From positions 20,380,001 through 20,444,000 of the forward strand of contig CM020511.1 of assembly GCA_009823395.1 (NCBI GenBank): a stretch of DNA of 64,000 bases, read 5' to 3'. The notes under the pieces are model-generated. The model was not told the DNA's origin, did no database searches, and was given only the letters and a program-made list of their open reading frames with translations. Within the stretch, counting starts at the first letter, position 1. Each line of letters begins with the position of its first letter. This document shows positions 13,743-25,305 of this stretch, one piece after another. Made by a program: the position numbers and the translations under genes. This DNA is from Thamnaconus septentrionalis. Its lineage: Eukaryota; Chordata; Actinopteri; Tetraodontiformes; Monacanthidae.

Positions 13743-16700
13743 CCTCTCTGTCCCAATCCCCACAGATCCAAACTCCTGCTCAAGTACTGGGGACTTTAAC
13801 ACAGGGGGTTTGGCTGACAGCCAACAGGAGCGAGAGAGAAGGAGAGAGAGAGGGAGAGAGGGAGAGAGGGAGGGAGAGGGAGAGCAGTGCAGTTAGTCCA
13901 CTGACTCATATCCTTCCCTTCCTGACTCCGCTCCAGTAATGATGTAATGCTCTTGGCTTTCCGCCCTCCCCCCACCCAGTGCCTGCCCACCCCGAGATTT
14001 TCGGTCCCGCCCCTCTCCTCTGTCCTCTCTCCTCTGCTCTCTCTCTCTCCTCTGCACTCTCAACCCTCTCTCCCTCTGCCTCCAACGCTGCCGCGCTTCC
14101 CCGCCCGACCTGGCCTGGCCTGGCCCGGCTTGGGCTGGCCTGGCCTGGCCTGGCCTCGCCGGGGTGAAGTCACCGCAAGCTCTGGGCAGACGCAGTGAAA
14201 AACTTTTCGAACGTAACCAAAACACCCCGGGGCCGAGTTCCAGACGCTCGGGAGACGGTGGTGCAGTCGCCATGGGAACGGCGGTAAACAGAGGGAGAAA
14301 CAAGGGCCTCAAACAGCTTGCAGCTGCCTGACTCTCTGAGTAAACACTGCGCAGGACCTCTTCCCCCCCACGCCCCCTGATTTACTGCCTTTAATCACGG
14401 GTGGGAGGAGAGTGCCATGGGGTTTTGGACTGAGGAAATAATACGAATCTGATCAAATAAATCAGCCCTAATGGGTTGCGACACATGGCTGACTTTTATT
14501 AGCGGGGCCGATGGAGGGCTGGAGGGGTGGATGGTGGAGGGGGTGCTGGGACGAGGCGTCCTCGCAGTCGGGGGTGCCACAAGCCCGGGGCGAGGCCAGC
14601 CGCCGTAGGAGGGTTGGCGAGTTCGGAGAATCGCAACAAACATCGGAGAAACGACGAACCGGAGAATCACTCATCCGCCTCTCTCCCGCTCACATCCCAC
14701 CTGTCCTTCAACACCACGACTTTACTCATCACATTCCCTCGTCCCGTCCCATCCAAAGCTGCTGGCACCTGTCCAGTGTCTCCAGTGTCGTCCCTCATTC
14801 CTTCCTCAGCCGCTCTGCTCGCCTGCAACTCCTGAAATTCCTGCGATCCGGCCGCATCTCGCACAACATGATCGATCCTCTCGCTCCCCTGTGCAGACAC
14901 GTTTCCCGCCCTCCTCCTCCAACCAACCTGCAGGGGGCGAGGGGGGCACGCATGCAGCCACCCCCCCACCCCCGCCCCCGCCCACCTCCTCCTCCTCCTG
15001 ATCCTTCATTTCCTCCCCTCCACCTTCCTCCTAACCCCTCTTCCTCCCCTGCAACCGCCTCTGATCCCTTTCTTCCTCTCCTCCGTGCACCTCCGAGCCC
15101 CCTCTTCCACACTTTCTGCCCCCCCACTCCCACTCCCACCCCCTCCAGAGCTGCGAGGCATGTCCCTGTGTGCGAGTTGCTTGTGTGCAGGAGCCTGCAT
15201 GTGTGGTGGCCCCGGGGCAGTGATGACACAGGCCCGCTGGAATGAGAAGGAACAGAGACTGGGCGTTTCTCTACAAACGCACTATTAAACCCACTGCGGT
15301 ACACAATGAGCTCATCTTAATTCAGGTCAGATGTACATCCTGCGTTCTCCTTCTTTCATTTTCTCCCCTTCCTTATTTTTGTAAAACATTTCGCTTGCAT
15401 GCCTGGCTTGTCCCGTCGCCGTTTCCCTTTCCCCCTCTGCACCACTGACTGCTTCATGAGCATCAGCATCAGTATGTTGGTTTAGCAGAGCAGCATATTT
15501 CCCTTTGCAGCGGGGGGCATTTATCATTTTGGAGCTTGAGGGCAATTTTTTATTTTGCAGAGGTTTCCAGGCTCCCGCACTCAGGCCTGACCTGCCTCTC
15601 TTATCAGCGCGCTCTGAATGTGCTCCAATCAAAAACATAAATAAAGGGAAGTCCTGCTTAAATGGAGAGGTCTGCCAGGTCGACTTTGTCCGCGGAACAA
15701 ACCGGCGAGTCCCCACAAAAGGTGTGCGAGACTGCCTGATGCCGGGTGTTGAAACCTTCAAAGCTGCTTTGTCACCTGCAGATTTGGTTTGAAAAAAGTG
15801 TTTTGTGGTCTAAATAGGCGAGGAAAGCAAAGCGATAAATCTTACAGAGCAACAACATCAGTTAGGTGATCTAACAGCAGAGTGAGGCCTACACCAGGAT
15901 GCACGGGTCAAAGTGCAGTTAGGCTTGATGGGGGCAACGCTGGAAGGCACTGACCAACCACAACACCAGCAAGCTGCAGCCACAGGACAGTGGAAAGGTG
16001 CAGTCGGATGTATTACATCCCTTATTTCTTATTTATTTATCAGTTTATTCTTTTTATTTTGATATCACAATAAAGCTCGGTCAAACCTCTGCCGCCAGGC
16101 AAAAGGTTCAGAGCAATAAAAACCAGAAGCTGCAGACTAGACTGAGAAATAGTCTCTACTCAGAGCAGCAGCAGCCATTTGTCACTTTTTTATGTATCTT
16201 GTGTTCATAAATACAGAGATTTGTCTGTAAAAAAAATACATTTCGTGACAGATTTTTTTTTTCTGTTACTGAATGTTAGTTTTAAATAAGAAAAACCTCT
16301 AGGTTGGAGGAACAATAATTAAAATCTAAATAAAAAACAAAACACGTGCTTATACCCCGAGCCATTAAAACTAAAACATTTGCGTGTTTGGACAATCTCA
16401 CAAGATCTTTTATCTTGTCTCTGTGGTCGCAATTATAAATAGTCATATCACTAAATCTCTATGAGAAGAAATGGTCAGATTCACACTGCAAATGTGTCAG
16501 CCTCAACCTGTCTGTTGTGAAACTGCTTTTTGACAGGGTGTGCAGGCCAGCAGCTATATGCGCGACTTCCCTTCCCCTGATGACAAGGAGGACGAGTGGC
16601 TAGTGTCTTCGAGGTGTGAAAATATTGTGCATTTATAGCGGCTCGGGAAACAAAACCGCAGAATGACTTCCTGCAGCGCCTCGCACGCTGATGTGACAAG

Positions 16701-19700
16701 CCAGCTCGAGAGCTGCACGCTGCGTCCCGGTGCTGGCGCGGCGGCAGCAGCGAGGCACACTGTCACGGCGGCCGGCAGTGGTAAATGTGGCTGCAAACAC
16801 AAACGTGTGAAACAGATGCAACAGAGGAACGACTTTTCATCCCTCCTCTCCAAAAGTGTGTCAAACTTTCCTCCAAGCATTGTGCTCGTGTCTTTCAAGA
16901 GGGACCTGGGCCTCGCAGCACTCAGGCCTTGCAGTGGTTTTTGCCTTTTGGGCATTACTGGCATTTGCAGCACTTCTTCTTTTGCATTTTCATCCTTGGT
17001 TTGCATGTTTGTGCTTTTGCAATCGTGTCTGCGAGTGCAGCATTTGCACATGGCACATGTGCCCTCGTCTGTCACCGTGCCCTTTAGGCAAGCGACTCGC
17101 ACCGTGCACGATGTCACACCACAAATGATTCTCAGAATCAAAATCAACCTCTTCTGACGTTGTCACATTGAGACGCGACTGCCTGACACGTTTCAACCAT
17201 TAGGAGGAGATCATTCTTTAATTCAACGCATCTGTTTTTGTACGGAGCAAAAACTTTAAGTGTTTATTAAATACCACATCATAACGAATTGCTGATCAGA
17301 TATTTAACAACATCTGCGCCGTATTCCCCTCCTTACTTCGCCCAGCTGCATTCAGCTCGATTGCGCTATGTAATGGAAACAATTGGATAGAATTCTTTGA
17401 CTGAGCCAAAACAGAAGAATGTCATTTTTAATGCCTGGTGCCCACACCCATGCCTCATGACTCCACTTACGAGTGAAAAAGGTTAAGGTCTCCGCAGAAA
17501 GTTGCATCTTAAAGTGTCAGCTAGTTACGCCCGCCGCGTTTAACTCTGACATAACTCAGAACCGCATGCTTTTGATTAAAACGGCAAAAAGAAAAGCATT
17601 GAAAACCCGTTGGACGCCGCCTTCCCTTTTGTGCGATAATGATAGCCGTGACATCGAGATCTGCTGGCCATTCCTTACGCCTGGTTTTAACACTGGTTTG
17701 TGTCAGTTCACATCCCCCAACGACCTCGTTCAGGGACTCGCAGTGGAAGGGGAGCGAGAGGAGAAGAGAGAGGCGGCGAGGTCCTCAGGTTTCACAGCTG
17801 CAGGCCCAGCTCAGCCCTAAAGTAAATGGACTTGGGGAAAGCCAATCCTAATTGATTCCAAGCCTCAAAGCTCTTTAGTAAACATTGCGGAGCAATGAAA
17901 ATGACTTGTTATCCTAATTCATTGGACGCTCAAGCCGTGCGTTCGGCGGGGCCGAGAGCAAAGGAAGCAGATGCGCGTGAGATTAAACTGATTTTGTTTG
18001 GCGATTTATCCTCCTCTTAGTCGCCGCAGAGCCGAGCGGCATGTGCCAAGGTAAAAATCGTTACAGACCTCCGATGATGGAACAAACGTTCCCGTTCATG
18101 ACGAGGATATCGCCTTTTAAGTGTCTCTGCGCTGGTTATTACGACAGAGCGTAAACATTTGTGTAGAGGAGAATTTATTATTAACAATGATTTGAAAAAA
18201 TCGCTTACGCTAGCAGGGTGCTGAGGACAGCGAGCGGCTGAAGCGGGACAATAGGAAGACGTGTGTCAAAAGGGAACCACTGATCTGCCCTCCAGTAGTC
18301 TGTAATGTGTCCGGTTTGTTCAGTGGGTAGGAAGTTTCTGTGGAGAGACCCCCATGAACGGAGCCTTTGGTCGGCTTCCTGTGGAAGTGCAGCTTCTCCA
18401 TGTCGGGGTTTCCTCAACACATTTTCCCTGCTGATGTGAACATTTCCACTTCTACCCATCCTACTCCGCAGCTACGGGCAGTCGGGAGCCAAATATGGAT
18501 CATTTAGATACCAATGATGCTCATTAAGCTGGAATGCTTTTGTACCAGATATCATGAAATGACCGGGACGATAGTTCCACGTAGAAAAAAGTGGAATGGA
18601 AATTGGAAATTGGAAACAAGCAGCTCTTAATGAAGACCTCTGCTCTAAGGGTGTGAAAGATATTTTGTGGTGTGGACAAGTATTTTCTATTTACCTAGAA
18701 TGCCCAAATACTGTCTTAGGTTTTAACTAATTAAGAATCCATGGGGATGATACATCCACCCTAATTTGAAAAAAAGTATTGGTATCGCATTGGTATTGGT
18801 GATACTGGCCCTGTACTTATTTGGTATCAGATCGAAACCAAATCTTGCACTATTGCACACCACTAGTAACAGGGTTCGTGGACTGTATCTTGGATAATTC
18901 TCACACTCAAAGTCAATCCCAGGTGGCTACTTGTACTAGCTACCGTTCTCATCTTTACCATCAGCAGTACATCTACGGTAATGAACCGGTGAAGGACAGC
19001 GGTCTATCTGAAGCGCAGTAAGGTGAGGAGGTCTTGGCGACAGGTAAACTGGGGTGAAGCAGCGGCAGCAGTCTCTGTTACTGGCAGTGATTGCGCTCCC
19101 TCCAAAGCGGATGAAATTCCAACCTCGTCCGCCACAAAGAGCCCGACGGGCTGTCAGTCAGGCTTAGCGGATGGGCCTCCCATCCAATATTCACTAGGTC
19201 CTCAAGCCAACACAAGACAACCTTGACGCGGCGCGGGCGTATCCGACGACTCCGGCCAGTTTGCCACGGGTCGGGTTCACCGTGACAGAGAAGGATAAGC
19301 CCTGAGACAAATTTGAAGGGGACGGACGGCGGCGAGTTCAGCACGGGGAAAAGTATGTTGCTAATTGTGACAGTGATTTATGAGGACTGAGGTTCACAGG
19401 AGGCGAAGCTTCCGCTTTGGAGCTGAAATGGTGAAATCGCACAAGCAAATCGACCTTTATTTGAATTATTAATCCTTCTTTATTTGGTCCCCTCATTCAA
19501 GAAAAACATTTCCACGATCTGACAAAAGTGCCTCAGCGACTCCTCACTCGATCCAATAAAAACAGAGGAACAGCAGCATATCCTCACATCTGAGGTTATG
19601 TTTTTAAAGGGTGATTTATCCACATACTCAACAGTTACACTGCCTCTGGATCAGCAGAGTTGTTCAACCCAGGGACGGGCCGGGCCCACATCAATGTGTT

Positions 19701-20023
19701 CACGCACTAGGTTGACCAAGCAGGGCGCGACGGTGTTTGTTTGTGTAGTATGCACTCTGCTGTTGTGATCCACCTGTGGTGGAGCAGCGTGAAGGTGTTG
19801 GGGAAAACAGCGCTCGGAGCTCGGCGCTCGGAGCTCGGCGGCGGCGGCGGCCGACATTCCCATACAGTGAAAGGAACTATTTTGGAGCGTGAAATAGGAA
19901 ACCGTTGTAAAAGCAGTCACGGCGGAGGCTTCAACAATGACCTCACCGTGTCCTGCGGGAGCCTCTTTGGCGTGCTCTGCTGTGGGACAATACTGAATGG
20001 ACAGCAAAACATGAATCGCTCGG

Positions 20024-20078
<55 letters not shown>

Positions 20079-23000
20079 GCACTCCTTTCCAAATGTAACA
20101 CAACTCTGACATTACCTCAGAGAGCATGGAGGGTTGACAATCGACACGCACAGGCGCGCGCGCACACACACACACACACACACTCACACACAGGTACCAG
20201 GAGAAGCCTTGGAGGTGGTTGGAGGAAACAGTCCAACATCAACGAGCCTCAGGTGGTTTTGCATCTTCTCAACAGTACCACGACTCAGGGAAAGACGTTG
20301 AGCAGGAGTTTGCAAGCAGCTACTCACCCGATCTGTCTGTTGGTGGATGGAGCCTGAGTGATGACGGAGCTGGACTGTGGCGAAGGCAGCGCCTGCTGGA
20401 TCACTATGCTGGTGTCGTGGTTGCCCATCCGTGAATGGGAATGCTGGTGCTGGCCTTGGCCCGCCTGGCCGTGCAGCGCGATGTTCTGCGCAGGCGAGAA
20501 GACAGGCGGGTTTTAAGGAGCGCGTGCGTCTTGCCAGCGAGTTTAATTCTACGCACATTTTTCGAGGAGGGGGAGACACCGAGGCCAAGGAGGGATTTCT
20601 GGTTTTAGTTTGTTGCTATACAACAAACGTTTTGGATAAGCATGCGATGTAACTCTCGGAATAAAATGTTGGAATGAAGTGAAAACATGTACGAGTGGTT
20701 TTGAATTGTTGTAATATTGTAAATTGTAGAAAATGTCAGAGAAATAAAATAAAAGCGTGAGCGGGCGCTAACGAACCTGCGCACATGACTAAATCTTTGC
20801 GCATTCTGCACATTGCACAGAAAGTGCGACTTCATCCTTCCACCTGAGAGGCACAGGATTCATCAACTTCTTCCCTGCGCACGTGGTGGAATCTCCATGT
20901 AAGTTTTTTTCCTGTTGCCAATAAGTGGAACTGTTACTCTGAACTCTAAAATGTCCTTCATTTGACAAAATAATAGAAATTCCTCACATTTCAGTTTTGC
21001 GAGGTTTCTGACTGAGTCCGAAAAAAAGAAAAACAAAACTGCTCCACTGAGAGCAAACTCTGACCTCAAAGGTGCAAAATTGGTCCCTAAAAACATCGGC
21101 AACAACGCCTCCCTCCCTCTTCTTCCTGGAATTTCGCCTTGATTTCTGGTGATTGCTGTTTTCCTGAACTTTCACTCCTTGTCTCCGCGCTCCTGCTCCG
21201 ACTCGCCGCCTGCTGACTTGGCGGAGCCACCCATCACAAACCACACAGGCTGGGGAGGCGAGACAAAGCTGACCTGAGCTGAGAGGAGCTGTGGAGCCAA
21301 AACCGCCCAGACGACAGCTTAGCCGCCCTGCACATCTCTTCAGACATGAGATAAGCAGTCTGTCTTGCGGTGGTTTGACGGCTGGCCCGGGCCACAGATG
21401 AGACCTTCACGCGCCTCGGGGAAAATTTGCAAAGCATAAATGATTGGGCCTTTTGTTGGACGTCAAAGCTTTATGACCGCTCACATGCAAAAAGAAAGAA
21501 GAAGAAAAAAAAGAATTGTCTGGACAGGTCTTTCCTTTCCGTAACGAGGCTTGTCTCAGGAATCTCTTTTTACATCTCAAAGGAAACAGGACTCCAGGCC
21601 TGAGAGATGGCCGGAGAGCTGTTTGAAGTTACGGCGAGAGAATCTGATCTCCTCTCCTCTCACCTGCGCTGGGTGGCCGACTTCCACCTGCTAGCGTTTT
21701 GCTGCCACGGGGGATCAAGAAGCGCGGCGTTGTGAGCTTGACCCGTGACTGAGCGCTGGTAAAATAAGAGCACGCACGCAACAACCGCTGTTTTTTTGAC
21801 AATAGGTGGGCAGGGTGCGTTATCGATCTATTATAAGCACGCGTGACGCCTGCTTGTGTGGCCTGGAGGCTGACTGGAACGATGGCAGATGAGATAAGAC
21901 GCTCCGGCCACCACATCTTAACCGCGGACACTGCTGCGGCGGCTTCGGGTTAAATCGATAAGCGTTTTTAGCCGGAGGCTGGGTGTTCTTCCCCTTCCTG
22001 TACCTGTTTGCTGTCTTCTTCTTGAGCCTTGCAAAACTCCTGCTCGATGGAGCAGTCCAGGTCGCTGAACAAGCCCACCTCCTCGCAGTTCTTCAGGAAG
22101 CGCGTCGGCGTTGGCGTCTGGTCTAAAAAGTGAGCAAGAAATGAAAAATAAGTACCGGACACACCAGTCAGCATTGCAATGTTCCATATGTTTTCATATC
22201 ATAGTCGTTCTTAGTGACGATTCATGATTCAAAAGCTTACTTTTCTCCTTTTTCTCTTCAATAAAGTTCCAGCTTTAAACTTATAATCTTTGAAATCAGC
22301 TTTTTTTTTTAATGGATAACCATCTTTGCCGTGTTTACAATATTTCACTGAAATCTGCGACAATACGCTTTAAATCTGAAGAATAAATGGAAAAATACAA
22401 TACAGAGAGAGACAATACACTTGACAGGCCCAGTTCCGCTGATACAGCACAGGTCCCACCTACTGAGTGGGGGTCTCGCTGGGTTGCTCAGCCAGGACAC
22501 AGTATTCAAGTTGACATGGTGGGGGGTGCACCGGGGTCGGGTTTCACACAGTCCAAGGTGATTTAAGGATCAGGCCTGTTCCACAGGCTAACAGCAGGCT
22601 ACATGCTCTTGTTTACCCGCACTGGCTAGACTGGAGACTGAGTACAACTCACATCCAGTGAGTTGCACTCACTGGATGTGAGCAAGAAAAGCAGTTTTCT
22701 TTTCTTTCCAGCTAAAAACAAGTTCTATTAACAAAACAGCGATATGAAGAAAGAAATGTGTCTGAGTGAAAGGGTGAGCGGCCTTCAGATCCCCCTTTTC
22801 TCAGACCTCGCAGGGAAAACAAAACGTTGGGAGTTGTAACTCAGCCGCCAGATGATAAGAACACTCGGCCTAGAAAATCTGATCCCGCCGTCCACTGGAC
22901 GTAAATAATAAAGAAGAAACAAACTCCACAGTGTGGCAAAAAGCAGCCGCAGACTGTCCTCTGTGGCCTGGCAGGTTTTCAGTGAAACAGAACGACTCAT

Positions 23001-24998
23001 TCTTCTGCTGCGGACTCGTCTCATCCCGTGTTTCTGTGATTCAAAAACCTGTGATTTCAGTGCTTTGCTGACTGGTGTATTAATGCAGTGATCAACATGT
23101 CGTCTGAGACTCAAAGGTCCCACATTAGGCCTTTTTTCTGATCTTTCAAATGGAGCAGCCTTGCAGGATTAATTATCAAAAAGAAAAACATTTTAGCCCC
23201 CTGTTTACAGCCTTCTGCAAAAAATACAGCATAGTTTTTCTAACCCATAACTTTCACCTATAATAACGGTGAGTTGGTTGGAGCTTCCTGTTTTTTTGGA
23301 AAGAAATAAAAAACGTGGAGACTGACATGATCTCAGAGAGCAGAACAAACACCTGGATAAAGGTGTTTGTTTGTAGAGGTATTAGTGGCCTTTGTGACAT
23401 CACAAAGGGCTGATTTCCAAAACTGTGAGTGCTATCATGTGCTTTCTATAGAATCACATTTGAGAGAAGTAAAGGACGGCTTTGTTTGGTTTTTTTGGTA
23501 ATTGTAATCTGCACAAAATGGGCTAATGAAATACTGATCGGGCCGCCTCCCTCAGTCTCCACTATGACCTCAGCTGAGGCGGCTGGAAACGGCGGAGGAG
23601 AGACGCCGAGCTCGACGTGCTGACGTCTCGACATACATCAGCGTCTCGGCAGCATGCGTAAGTGGTGCTCACCAACAGAGCTGAGCTGCGACGTGTCGTA
23701 TGATTTACATAGTAAACAACTGGCGCAGCCGAGCCGTAAAGTTTTCCTGATGACAGACGGGCGTGTACGTAGCCGATGAGTCACGGCGGCAAAAACACCT
23801 GCAAAACGGACCAGACGCTCCATCGTCAAAACCTGCTGAAGTTCAGTCCGTCTGCGGCAACGCAGCCGCAAACTCACCTGATAACATGTTGTCGCTCTTT
23901 ATGGAGGGGAACTTGAGGGTCATCTCATGTTTGTGTCGATGGATCATCAGATGGTCCTCTGTGTGGAATCGCTGTGGAGTTGGGGTGTGTGTTTTTCCCG
24001 ATGGGGGAGGGAAAAAAAGAAGGTCCAGTAAGGGTTTCAATGTCTTATTTTAAAACAGATTAGAGGTTTACATTTAAAGGCCCAGTGTGTAAGATTTAGC
24101 AACATCTAATGGTTTGAAAGCGCACTGCAAATAGTGTTATCTTCTTATGTGGCACTTGACATTCTTTCTTGTACCAGTTGTGATGTCAAAATCATGGGAA
24201 GATTTATGTTTTGGGGTACCATAAAAACATGGGGTTGGAATATGGCCGTCTGCTTACCAGTGGACTTAGATCAGGTGTGGGCAAACTATGGACCGGGGGC
24301 TATTTGCGGCCCATTAAGCTTTTCAATCCGGCCCGCTGAACTTGAAGGGATGATATTAATAGTAATAGTAATAGTAATAGTAAGTAATAGTAAGTAAGTC
24401 ATAAAATAGTATTTCATCCTTTTTTTCAGTGTTTTAGAGTCATTTCAATGAAGAGCTAAAAAAAAAAATACTGTGGGGTTTATGCATTTTGTCGAAAACT
24501 TTGCTTTTGTTCACTTTCAATTGACATTAAAGCTAAATGTGTTTTTTACATATCCCTCACACAAATTTTCGAACCCGTCATTTGGCCCACCAGGCAAAAA
24601 GTTTTCCCACCCCTGACTTAGATACTTTATATCATTGAAACATACTTACTATACAATTTTACTGTTTTATGGTGTTTTCATGCCAATAGATCACTTTAGA
24701 ATTTGAACTTTGAACCCTTTACCTAAAAATAACATTAATTCTCAGGGCCAATGCTGGTGCCACGGCTCTCTTTACACCCTCAGCGTTATTTACACTTCAC
24801 ATTTCAGCAGTGACCCAATCCTCGGGCCTCCTTAACGCACACCTCTTCATATTACACGCAAATGTACACACACTCACACACGCACACACACCACTAGCAC
24901 ACACACCACCGTGTGTGCCCATTTGTGGTGACACACTCACCTGAGAACAGCCAGGAGCGTTGCACACGAACGGCCTTTCCTGGTCTGAGTTCATCACT
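6585..24998 (-). CDS. creb5: CREB5 (CRE-binding protein 5), partial: N-terminal exons
   Basis: CREB5 is an ATF2/CREB-family bZIP transcription factor that binds cAMP-response elements as a homodimer or with Jun in the nucleus. Six minus-strand exons are readable: 24941-24998, 23878-23971, 22004-22122, 20328-20485, 9123-9249 and 6585-6695. All have GT-AG borders and compatible phases. In order they encode the N-terminal C2H2 finger (ERPFVC-x4-C ... HLMIHRHKH), the FPSIKSDNMLS-DQTPTPTRF segment with the paired TP sites that p38/JNK phosphorylate in ATF2, the VIQQALPSPQSSSVITQAPS segment, the SLSSLLHLRNRQRQP segment and the MERQMSMG segment. About 221 residues are present. The likely start is the ATG at 24992-24994, because no upstream coding exon was recognised. 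The His-rich region and bZIP are not in the window and must lie beyond base 1. Identification rests on close resemblance to vertebrate CREB5 and on synteny with jazf1. Confidence 0.95.
7041..7072. repeat. Dispersed repeat core with TGACATCACAAAGGGCTGA
   Basis: One of at least five window copies of a short core, here GTGACATCACAAAGGGCTGA followed by a CCAAAACTG tail. Others are at 23393-23425, 25831-25862, 37071-37090 and 49411-49430. Flanks are only loosely similar, so it is probably the conserved centre of an old MITE. Confidence 0.6.
8330..8934 (+). mobile_element. TTAA-flanked non-autonomous DNA transposon, copy B
   Basis: TTAA at 8330-8333 and 8931-8934 bounds inverted ends AGGTCCAGTGTGTAAC and TTAAACACTGGACC. 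The element is the same family as copy A in opposite orientation. Copy B contains an inserted second element at about 8549-8840 that copy A lacks. No transposase frame is present. Confidence 0.82.
8549..8840. mobile_element. Tc1/mariner-type MITE nested in copy B
   Basis: Ends read TACACTAGCAGTCCAAAG and CTTTTGACTGGTAGTA, i.e. inverted repeats, with TA at both ends. Internal sequence including ATATCTTGCTCATATATTTG is shared with the related elements at 38401-38756 and 50747-51008. The copy A sequence runs straight through the insertion point. Confidence 0.75.
9072..9106. repeat. (GA)n microsatellite next to creb5 exon donor
   Basis: The GA array ends about 17 bp from the donor side of the creb5 exon at 9123-9249, and reads as CT on the coding strand. 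Confidence 0.9.
9123..9249 (-). CDS. creb5: creb5 exon: proline-rich segment
   Basis: The exon encodes PVPGSLSSLLHLRNRQRQPL and MPGTLPDPTMPGSSAVLMP, a near match to mammalian CREB5. It is 127 bp and begins with the last base of a glycine codon. The 11-kb intron upstream (9250-20327) is the longest in the visible part of the gene. Confidence 0.94.
11943..12284. repeat. GGACT/GACT minisatellite, ~340 bp
   Basis: Tandem GGACT pentamers are interspersed with GACT tetramers and variants such as TAGACT and GGATT. These form irregular higher-order units like GGACTGGACTGACTAGACT. It is located in the long creb5 intron. Confidence 0.95.
13102..13160. repeat. (GT)n microsatellite
   Basis: An uninterrupted GT array followed by a short TATG run, within the long creb5 intron. 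Confidence 0.95.
13340..13372. repeat. (CCA)n trinucleotide repeat
   Basis: About eleven CCA units, giving proline or tryptophan runs in spurious frames. Confidence 0.95.
13460..13505. repeat. (ACTC)n tetranucleotide repeat
   Basis: About eleven perfect ACTC units in creb5 intronic sequence. Confidence 0.95.
13693..13739. repeat. (CA)n microsatellite
   Basis: A perfect CA array in the long creb5 intron. Confidence 0.95.
18756..18870. repeat. Probable dispersed repeat fragment
   Basis: The stretch with GGTATTGGTGATACTGGCCC followed by TGGTATCAGATCGAAACC resembles a widespread fish repeat with reiterated GTATC motifs. No termini were resolved. Confidence 0.4.
20026..20072. repeat. (CA)n microsatellite
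   Basis: A perfect CA array about 260 bp from the donor side of the creb5 exon at 20328-20485. A second shorter CA run is at 20162-20181. Confidence 0.95.
20328..20485 (-). CDS. creb5: creb5 exon: Q/S/P-rich activation region
   Basis: The exon starts NIALHGQAGQGQHQHSHSRM and continues into the conserved NHDTSIVIQQALPSPQSS segment and TQAPSTNRQIG. The first part is richer in Gln, His and Gly than the mammalian equivalent; the second half is nearly identical to it. It is 158 bp and ends with two bases of the next codon. Borders are GCGCAG/AAC and GG/GTGAGT. Confidence 0.93.
20486..22003. other. creb5: creb5 intron, nothing distinctive
   Basis: No exon, long repeat or recognisable element was seen in this 1.5-kb intron. 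Composition is balanced with short purine runs. Confidence 0.6.
22004..22122 (-). CDS. creb5: creb5 exon: TPTPT activation segment
   Basis: The exon encodes DQTPTPTRFLKNCEEVGLFS and ends in a Glu/Lys/Gln-rich stretch. The two threonine-proline sites correspond to the stress-kinase sites of ATF2 (Thr69 and Thr71), and the following residues match the conserved activation helix. It is 119 bp, with a TTTTTAG acceptor and a CAG/GTACAG donor. Confidence 0.95.
22123..23877. other. creb5: creb5 intron with hairpin and repeat
   Basis: No exon is present. The intron contains a perfect short inverted repeat (22648-22682) and, from about 23114, a dispersed repeat starting AAAGGTCCCACATTAGGCC that continues through the TGACATCACAAAG core at 23393-23425. 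A similar terminus in inverse orientation (ATAATGTGGGACCTTT) lies at 25985-26000. Confidence 0.6.
22648..22682. repeat. Perfect 15-bp inverted repeat with 5-nt loop
   Basis: The arms CTCACATCCAGTGAG and CTCACTGGATGTGAG are exact reverse complements separated by TTGCA. The stem would form in DNA or RNA of either strand. Confidence 0.97.
23878..23971 (-). CDS. creb5: creb5 exon: zinc-finger histidines
   Basis: The exon encodes RFHTEDHLMIHRHKH followed by EMTLKFPSIKSDNMLS. It supplies the histidine half of the C2H2 finger started in the previous exon. It is 94 bp, begins in phase 0 and ends with a split glycine/aspartate codon that the next exon completes. Flanking borders are CACAG/CGA and TCAG/GTGAG. 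Confidence 0.95.
23972..24940. other. creb5: creb5 intron containing a hAT-type MITE
   Basis: No exon lies between these borders. A TTAA-anchored terminus (TTAAAGGCCCAGTGTGTAAG, 24074-24093) related to the ends of copies A and B is present, followed by the hAT-type element at 24272-24615. Confidence 0.65.
24272..24615. mobile_element. hAT-type MITE with perfect 8-bp target duplication
   Basis: The element begins CAGGTGTGGGCAAACTATGG and ends GTTTTCCCACCCCTG. It is flanked by identical ACTTAGAT at 24264-24271 and 24616-24623. It has no coding capacity. Inside is a short (AATAGT)-type array. A related, shorter copy is at 53365-53602. Confidence 0.88.
24941..24998 (-). CDS. creb5: creb5 exon with start codon and zinc-finger cysteines
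   Basis: The exon follows an AG acceptor at 24999-25000 and ends in a CAG/GTGAGT donor. It encodes M-N-S-D-Q-E-R-P-F-V-C-N-A-P-G-C-S-Q, which carries both zinc-binding cysteines. The frame stays open for one codon (GTG) upstream of the ATG, so an additional upstream coding exon, as in the longer mammalian isoform, is possible but was not found. Confidence 0.93.
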
Positions 24999-25243
24999 CT
25001 GGCAACCTTCTCATAAAACTATTAAAAATGAGGGGAGGGGGGAGGGGGGCCGGGAAAAGGAAGCAAATGAGTTTGACTTGTCCACCTGCATCTGCAGGGA
25101 AAAATACACTCATTGTGCGACGCCTGACATAAAATAGCAGCGTGCACCTGAAACAGCCGTGCGGTTATTGTCAGCGCTAAGCATGCGCCGGTTCTCACGT
25201 GCAGCTCGACTCAACATGACACCGAGACCGACGCCTGGGAGCA

Positions 25244-25305
<62 letters not shown>

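Larger units (their letters stand above)
9250..20327. other. creb5: Long creb5 intron (11 kb)
   Basis: No exon is recognised. It is rich in simple repeats: CA at 10722-10746, 10979-11008, 11622-11654, 13693-13739 and 20026-20072; GT at 13102-13160; CCA at 13340-13372; ACTC at 13460-13505; GGCCT at 14103-14157. It also holds the GACT-based minisatellite at 11943-12284. The 17.9-18.2 kb part looks unique and moderately ATTA-rich. The long proline/serine frames near 14.5-15.3 kb follow compositional bias, not a gene. Confidence 0.7.

Noticed and set aside
14511..15304. Overlapping long frames on both strands, up to 244 residues
   Set aside because: Composition is driven by C-rich/G-rich low-complexity DNA. 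Both strands are open at once, no known domain is seen and the position is inside a creb5 intron.
16554..17157. 197-residue minus frame and 164-residue plus frame
   Set aside because: The two frames overlap in opposite strands without splice-consistent or family-like features. They lie within the long creb5 intron.
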